Below are positions 57,681 to 64,000 of a stretch of DNA of 64,000 nt, piece by piece (positions within the stretch are counted from its first letter, which is position 1; every line of letters starts with the position of its first letter). Made by a program: the position numbers and the translations under genes. The notes under the pieces were generated by a model. The model ran no database searches. It was not told where the DNA came from and saw only the letters and a list, made by a program, of their open reading frames with translations. Source of the DNA: Serpula lacrymans var. lacrymans S7.9 (lineage: Eukaryota; Basidiomycota; Agaricomycetes; Boletales; Serpulaceae). The DNA is taken from the NCBI RefSeq assembly GCF_000218685.1, contig NW_006763297.1, positions 62,001-126,000 of the forward strand. Direction: 5' to 3'.

Positions 57681-59979
57681 TCAGATACTTTCTAGAACGC
57701 AGTCAATCACTGCACATCGGCCTTCTTGTACCACCACCCTCACTGCCTCAGCTATGACCTCCTCCAATGCATCTTTTGGATTCTTTCCCTCACTAATCGT
57801 ACTTGCATCCACCTTCCTTCCCCAAGCCCACCCTCCCGATGCTGCCACTGCAATCTGTGCATAATCAGGCATATCAGGGCCGAAGCCGACTGTAAGCTGC
57901 TGCCCCAACACTTTCGAGCCATGTCCAGACGGATAAACGCCTAGCATAGATAACTTGGGAGATTTCCAGCCTCCGTTGTTCAAAATAACCGTCAGGAACG
58001 GCTGCAAAGTGTGAAAAACGAAATAACAAAAGAGACAATCAAGGTGAGCATTGTGTTTAAATAAACAAATGGATATACTCACCGTCTGATATTTTCGAGC
58101 CATCCAGAATGCACTGGCCGGTACTCCAAACAAAAATGTCCCGTCTCCCACTATAGACGCTACAAGTTCATAGCCTTGTTTCCCTGGGCCCTTCTCTGCC
58201 ACTTTACCCCCAAGGAAGGCACCCACACTGGCGCCTAGCGCCCACCCAAGGGAAGATCCACCAGAACCAATCATCCCACCGAGAACCTCTGGCCTCATAT
58301 GGCTCCAGACGAGCGGATAGTTGCTGATACTCTCATTGAGCATGAGTGTGTGTGCTCCTCCTGAAGGGGTTCCAGAGATGACAGCCCTGCGTAGAGCTGA
58401 GATCACCTGAGGGACTGTGTACGCAGGTATGGAGGACGTAAGGGAGGTAGGGAAAGACTCGGCCTTGTCAAGTTTCGCGACCCATTCGCTATGCATCTTT
58501 TCCATCTCGCGCGTACGTGCTTGAACGATAGCACTCTCTGCGATAATCACACCTTCTGTGCTGTCGCTATGTTGTATGGCTTCTACAATTTGTCCTAGTG
58601 CAACCTCTGCATCTGCGCGACAAACCATTTCAGCATCTACGTGATACATTCCAATATTTTCCTTTAAAGGATCTCCGCCATCGATAACAAATACTCTTGC
58701 ATCTTCCTTTGGGCGCTCGTGATCGCCGTTCGAATCTTTGTTCATTGGGATCCAGGGGAGTTCTACATCAAGAACAAGGATAACATCTGCATCTTTGAGC
58801 AGAGTCGTTTGCGTCCCTGGTGCAAGATGCCCGACGCCCACATACAGCGCATAGGAGAAAGGCGTGTTAAGCACCGCTGGACATGGAACAAAAACCGGCA
58901 TTCCTATTAACGAACAGAGCGCGCTCAATGACGTAAACACGTTTGTGTTGCGACCGGCATGAGAGGTAATAAGGAGAGGGTTCACGGCTTGACGAAGGGC
59001 TGCAGCTATGATGGCAGCAGCTATGTAACACTGAAATGTCAGTGGACTGCGATAAAATGTGGCAAGTATATTATACCAGAGTGGGACAATGCACAAGGCT
59101 CCACGGACGGCCATTTCAACATCGGGGCTGGAACTTTCAGGAGCCCCTCATCAATCTCTTGCTCCATCACCTCTCTGCGTCCCCAGAGGTAAACGGGGCC
59201 TTTCGGATCGCTCGTGGCGCTACTCGTAAATATATGACCATGAGTTACTGTAGGGAGCGCAGTGCAAAGCATGCATGTATAAAGGGAAGAGTTACTAACA
59301 TTTGTAGCGCACGTCTTACGAGGTGCGGTAAATTGGCTGGAGAGTTAATCTGGGCCGTGTATCGCATGTACTGACGAAGGATAGCAGGCTGGTCATGGAC
59401 ATCTGCATAAAAGGTGCGTCAAACCCGCAGTACTGAGTACCTTCGCTGTCGTGCCAGATAGACTACTATGCTTATGACAGCTACTAATAATATCAAAACT
59501 TACCTTGCATCCAGTGGATCCATTCATTCCTCGATCCTTTGAGTTCACCCTCTGCAGAGAAAGGCGACGATCCAGCATAAATAAGCACAGGCGCTCGCCC
59601 TCTGTTCACATTGTGCACAGCACCCGCCAAAGCCTAACACCCAATTCAGTTATAGACGATCCAGGACTTTCACAATAGCCGGCCAGTATATGTATGATGA
59701 ATGTTGGGCCGTGATGCGATCACTCACCTGCGTCCCCACATCCACATGTACGATCACTGCTGCAGGCTTACCTGTGACTTGGGTGTACCCCTGTGCAGCA
59801 CTTAACGCAACCATCTCATTAGGACAAGTGACGATCTTTGGTTCTGTTTCGCCTTTCTCTACTCTTTGCCGCTCGAGATCCTCGAGTAATGCCGGATGAT
59901 CAGAACCCCAGTTGACGAAGGCATGTGTGATGCCGACTTGAGCAAGAGTATTCAAAAAGAGGGATGATGTAGTGTACAT
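57681..59979 (-). CDS. thiamine-diphosphate enzyme, acetolactate-synthase-like
   Basis: Six exons (59979-59728, 59633-59504, 59402-59300, 59222-59077, 59005-58083, 58001-57681) give about 624 aa. The N-terminal pyrimidine-binding domain has the Glu that activates the cofactor (CPNEMVALSAAQGY, about 52-65) after GITHAFVNWGSDHPALLEDL. The middle domain holds DPKGPVYLWG and PLLITSHAGRN. The C-terminal domain has the ThDP-Mg motif GDGT...LNNGGW, with the loop between the two spanning the last intron. Relatives decarboxylate 2-oxo acids or join two of them. It lacks a clear mitochondrial presequence and differs from fungal Ilv2, so it is likely not the biosynthetic enzyme of branched amino acids; a 2-oxo-acid decarboxylase or acyloin-forming role is possible. 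The fourth exon acceptor is the least certain boundary. Confidence 0.88.
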
Positions 59980-61305
59980 CGTGGAGTCGAACTGTGTTGT
60001 GAGAGAGATTTCATTTGCAGAATTATAGAAATACCCTCAGGCTGGTTTTCGATACCCACGACCTTGCGGACTATTGATATCACTGACACGATATGGTTGA
60101 CTTCGAAGGGAGTGCGAACCAGTCCCGTGCGCAAAACTAACCGCATCAAGTACTGGTCTTATGCAGATAGGGGACTTGTTGACAAGATGTTAGATTGCTG
60201 ACTAAATAACGTAAAATAAGAGCATGACAGTTTAAGTGTTGGTTTGCAGAGAAAGTCAGAACCAAAAGCATTAGATCGTAGACGGACGACGGCGTATCTT
60301 GCTTGTCTCTATGACACTGAACAGGAGGAAAGAAGAGGTTTCCTCAAGTTTGCGATGGATTCGAGAGTTGATTCTGTTCGGCAACGAGGGGAAGAAGAAG
60401 CCGACCATGAGCAGGTGAGAGAGCGGAGCGGAGCTGCAAAGAGAAAACGTATTTTTCTAAAGACCGCGTGTGCCGTTTGTGGCTTCCTCCACTATATGGC
60501 TGAGCTTGGAGGATGAGAAAGGATGTGACGTTGACTGGAACGTCGAAGGCGGAGAGAATGGAACCAAATCGAAAAGAATCCGCGGAACTATGTGCTCGTA
60601 AGTCTCCGTGGTGCATTGTAATTTCCGAAAGTGCTGCGAAAAGATCTAGAAACTGGAGAAAAGCACGTTTTGTACTGTGACTAGTTTTGGATCAAAAACA
60701 CGAGGCTGAGGCCGAGCAATGCAACCAAAAGGAGAGGAAAGCCGTTAAATGGGAGATCGTTGTGTTTTCTCTGAGGAAACCTTGAGAAACAGATGAGAAA
60801 TGAAGAGGGGTGCAATCGGAGTTGACCAAATGGGCTTGAGGTTATATAATGGACTGTGTAAACCTACCTTAGGGTTATTCGGTCCGAGTTACATAGTAAA
60901 ACTATTAGTAACATTACTTTGCGAATTACTATTGTGAACTTGAAGGTCATCATATAAAAGATCACACGGAAAACAGCCAAATGGCAGGCATTGTGCCATC
61001 TGGTTCCAGGACATAATTGTATTTATTTGATGTTTCTTCCATAGGAATAACCATTCAAACTTTGGTAGGATCACATTCCATTTCTGCACCTCGGAGACTC
61101 GGACTCACTAGAGCCATCATCCCAGCAGAAGTAGTCCCCCTGCGGCCATATTTATGCCTGAGCTGCAGCCGTACGTCATCTTTCACGCCCAGCGTTAATC
61201 CGTTTCTCCAAATCATGATATAAAGGTGACAGCCCTCGAAAACGAGGTGAGGCTCCAGGCCTACTCGTTTCTCGAGTCTGGTCCCCCCACTTGCATTTCA
61301 TAGCC
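59980..61305. other. intergenic between divergent genes
   Basis: About 1.3 kb that should hold promoters of the ThDP enzyme (-) and the arrestin-like gene (+). A basic 90-codon frame at 60244-60516 has no domain and biased composition and is not called. Nothing else is seen. Confidence 0.55.
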
Positions 61306-62752
61306 ATGCCTGCAGATTTGCTCCCTCCATCTTATTCCAAGTCCATCTCCGCCCCATCCTACTCTCCATGCCCCCTTCCGGGGGAGCATACATTTTCTCA
61401 CTTCAACTCACGCTCTTCGACGAATCATCATGCAACCGCTTTCACGTTCAACGAACCTCTTGTCTCTTTCAATCTGAAGAACTGTCGTGGAGTAAACGGT
61501 CTCCCTACGTATGCTCAAGGTGATCTCGTGCAAGGCCATGTCACTCTGGAGGAGAGAGAATCGGTCTTATCTGTAGCTATCAAGGTACTTACTTTTTCAT
61601 CGCTGTAAATCGACAGCCATTCCTAATACCAGTCCTTGCCATAAGCTCGAGGGTCAAATGCTCGCAACCATGACCCGTTCACACAGTGTTGTCCTTTTTT
61701 CAAACGTACACACACTTTGGCGATGTGACACCTCGGCTGATAAGTTCTGCCCAAGGTCCATTCCATTCTCTCTCGTCTTTCCTTCGGCGTACAACGATCA
61801 CGCGCTCAAGCAGATGTGCCCTTTGCCACCATCTTGTAGTTTCTCTTGGCCCCAGGCTTATTATGCACCATGTCCTGAAGTGTCATGTGTTTACACAATG
61901 ACCGTGATTGTAATCAAAGTGCATAATCGCCTGTTCCTGAGGAAACACACGAGGTAATGTTGTCTCAACTTGGTAATGTGTATATGGTAGCTTATCTCTT
62001 GCCATAGGACGTCATCTGTCACTGCGACTTTAATTTACAGCCCCGTTTCACGTCCCTTTCCGTCCATTCCAGTTTCCAGGAACTTCAGCGGATGTGAGAA
62101 GTCTTCTGGGGAATGGCATAAGGAGACTTGGATATCCAAGGCTAGTTCAGGGGCTTCCAAGCTTTCGCCTATACAATGCCAAGTAAGTCTCCCCCATTCC
62201 TTGATTAGTGGATCGAACGTCAACGGTCGCTTCCCATTTTCCATTTTAGTTTTCGTTCCCATCCTCGCGAGATTTTGGCGCATCCGAAACGATACCCTTC
62301 CGTCTTCGTCTACACGCCCTTCCATCTTCGCTGAAGGCCCTCCTCAAATACAATTCCCCTGTTCGAGTCTCCCTCACTCGACGAATTATTATCAAATTCC
62401 CCGAAAGCAGAATGTCGGAAGAGTATGTACTCGGCGACGGACAACTCGACCTCCGTTCTTCCCTTTCTGTCTTGAATGCGTGCGGTGCGGAGCGTGTCAC
62501 GCTAGATTGGGATGGCAAATTGTGTTGTACCAAGCCTGATGGTATTACCAACAGCGGGTTCGTTACTAACGAATTAACAGTCCAGGTTTGTCCAATTTCA
62601 CCCATTGAGTTTCTCCATTAGTCAGGCTGTGGACCGTTACTGATTATTACCATGTTTTCCAGGATTTCATCACCGTATCTCTGGCCCCATTCAAGTCTTC
62701 TTCACTGGAGCTCCAACGCAAGATTCCGATCAACCTTGTCGTCAAACCTTGA
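61306..62752 (+). CDS. arrestin-like domain protein
   Basis: Five exons (61306-61584, 61646-61953, 62041-62182, 62250-62585, 62663-62752) give 384 aa in one frame. After a Ser/Pro-rich N-terminus (MPADLLPPSYSKSISAPS), the segment LPTYAQGDLVQGHVTLEERE matches the start of arrestin-fold sandwiches in fungi. Later strands include IPFSLVFPSAYND, LPPSCSFSW, CVYTMTVIVIKV, SLTRRIIIKFPESR, and the closing strand DFITVSLAP with LQRKIPINLVV. Arrestin-related proteins act as adaptors between plasma-membrane transporters and ubiquitin ligases. No PY motif is evident, and the protein is shorter than the yeast ARTs, so partner and role are unknown. An earlier AG at 62208 gives stops, which fixes the fourth exon start at 62250. 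Confidence 0.8.
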
Positions 62753-64000
62753 GGGCTCACATGAAATTTCAACACCCCGACTCCCAGTCACAGTTCAACA
62801 GACAAGGCAGATCAGTACTCGATCAGTTTGCACACTGATGTCATTAGGCAAATATAAATGTAGCTGCGTCCCCTTCATCAACATGTATTAATTAGTTGGG
62901 GTGGTAGCTTCAGGACATTTTCTACTCTTTCATCTAACTTATCACAATGTGGGGGTGGGGGCTAGCCAAATTCTCCTCACGATCACCAGTTTATGATTAC
63001 ATATCACGCTGAGGTGGACGAACGCCACGGACGTCTAGGTACGATCGGAGATATCATATATCATGTTGAAGGTTTAGGGGACAGTATTATGTACCTTCTT
63101 TCATTTGCGATAGCGAGGTAGTTTTGACACGTGGACCTGCTTTGTACTTGTACGATTTTATTTCTGTGCCACACTCATTGTCAAAATGATCATATTCGGA
63201 ACAGACATATGATGGTAGTGTGCAACTTAGCTTCTGGGATCAGTTGTAGCTCGAAAAAAGGTTCAGGGTGAGTCATACGTGAACAAGCTATATGTCTATA
63301 TGTGATCCAAGACGAACCACAAGCATGGCGATCGCCACAGCATGACCATGGCTTGAGTGCCTGCTCCTCAAAATGGTAGAGTGTATCACGACTTATCATT
63401 TAGTACTAAAATTTGCGAAGATGTGATTTCTAAACATTCAACAGATATTTTAGCTTTCCCATACAAGACTGTTTCTTCAGCAACGGCAAACTGACTGCTA
63501 GTATTACCAAATACCATCTAGTGATATTCAAATATTGATCGTGCCCCGTTTCTCCTGAGTCGAGTCGAGGCTCGGCACTGCACCCCACTAACCCGACGAT
63601 TCAAAGCTGCCTCCTATGTAAGACTTCCTTTCTAACATTATGACCCGATCGAACATTCAGCAATGGCTTAGCTAGATTGGGAGTCCATTTTCGCCGATCA
63701 GTACAACGTGCGTCTTAATAGCTGTTCTTCGAGAAAAGCCAATTATGGATGTGCATGTATGGTGACCGTAACGAGGGAATGTCAAAAGATAGTCAAGAAT
63801 GCTCCCGACACGCTGGTACAAACGCTAGTATGCACTTATCACAATCTCAATGTTGAGTACTGAGCATCATGGCAGTAATTGGTTACCTAGTCTCACGATT
63901 CAGTCATGAGTGCAATAGTCTACATTAGATCGTTATTGATTTGAATTAGACCGAAGGACACGGTAGCTTACATGAACAATGCGGAGTACACTTATAGGGT
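62753..64000. other. window edge without recognised gene
   Basis: Includes the 3' flank of the arrestin-like gene and AT-rich sequence. Short frames only, none with a domain or plausible splicing. Confidence 0.55.

Noticed and set aside
60244..60516. Basic 90-codon frame between the ThDP enzyme and the arrestin-like gene
   Set aside because: No domain, biased to Arg/Lys/Glu, no splice partners.

Overview
The window reads as nuclear DNA of an agaricomycete mushroom (Basidiomycota, probably Agaricales). The evidence is many short GT-AG introns (about 45-75 nt), a FunK1-type fungal kinase, a STAND/NACHT-ankyrin gene, a HET-domain gene, remnants of a Plavaka-type DNA transposon, a chromodomain Ty3 retrotransposon and a probable AA14-family lytic polysaccharide monooxygenase. 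No tRNA, rRNA or CRISPR array was found. Bases 1-406 are an assembly gap.

Region 407-24700 is accessory, repeat-rich DNA. It holds a 1.7-kb repeat present twice, the 3' end of a Ty1/Copia element, an apparently intact FunK1 kinase (- strand), a decayed NACHT-ankyrin (NLR-like) gene (+ strand) and a Plavaka relic. The Plavaka relic is split by a young, near-intact chromodomain Ty3 element (13970-20942, LTRs 341 bp, 5-bp target duplication GGTGC). The Ty3 element shows a -1 frameshift site between gag and pol and a Tf1-type self-priming signature. Direct repeats of about 524 bp (10400-10923 and 24209-24730) bracket most of the transposon block. The left copy carries the end of the NLR gene plus the end of the carboxypeptidase gene, which suggests the two genes were once convergent neighbours.

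Region 24700-41500 is mostly conventional genes: a secreted S10 serine carboxypeptidase, two small unknown genes, an orphan RNase H ORF of non-LTR retrotransposon type, an AA14-like LPMO, squalene epoxidase, two tandem seven-TM-type membrane proteins with the same exon structure, and the 51-kDa subunit of complex I. Region 41500-52100 is gene-poor and holds only a dual-specificity phosphatase. Region 52100-64000 carries a transmembrane-HET fusion broken by one in-frame TGA, a short-chain dehydrogenase, a thiamine-diphosphate enzyme of the acetolactate-synthase type and an arrestin-like protein.

There is no obvious metabolic cluster. The common thread of the accessory part is self/non-self recognition and signalling genes (NLR-like, HET, FunK1), two of the three disrupted, lying next to active and dead transposons. 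Exon boundaries were worked out by hand from splice consensus and frame continuity, without transcript data.
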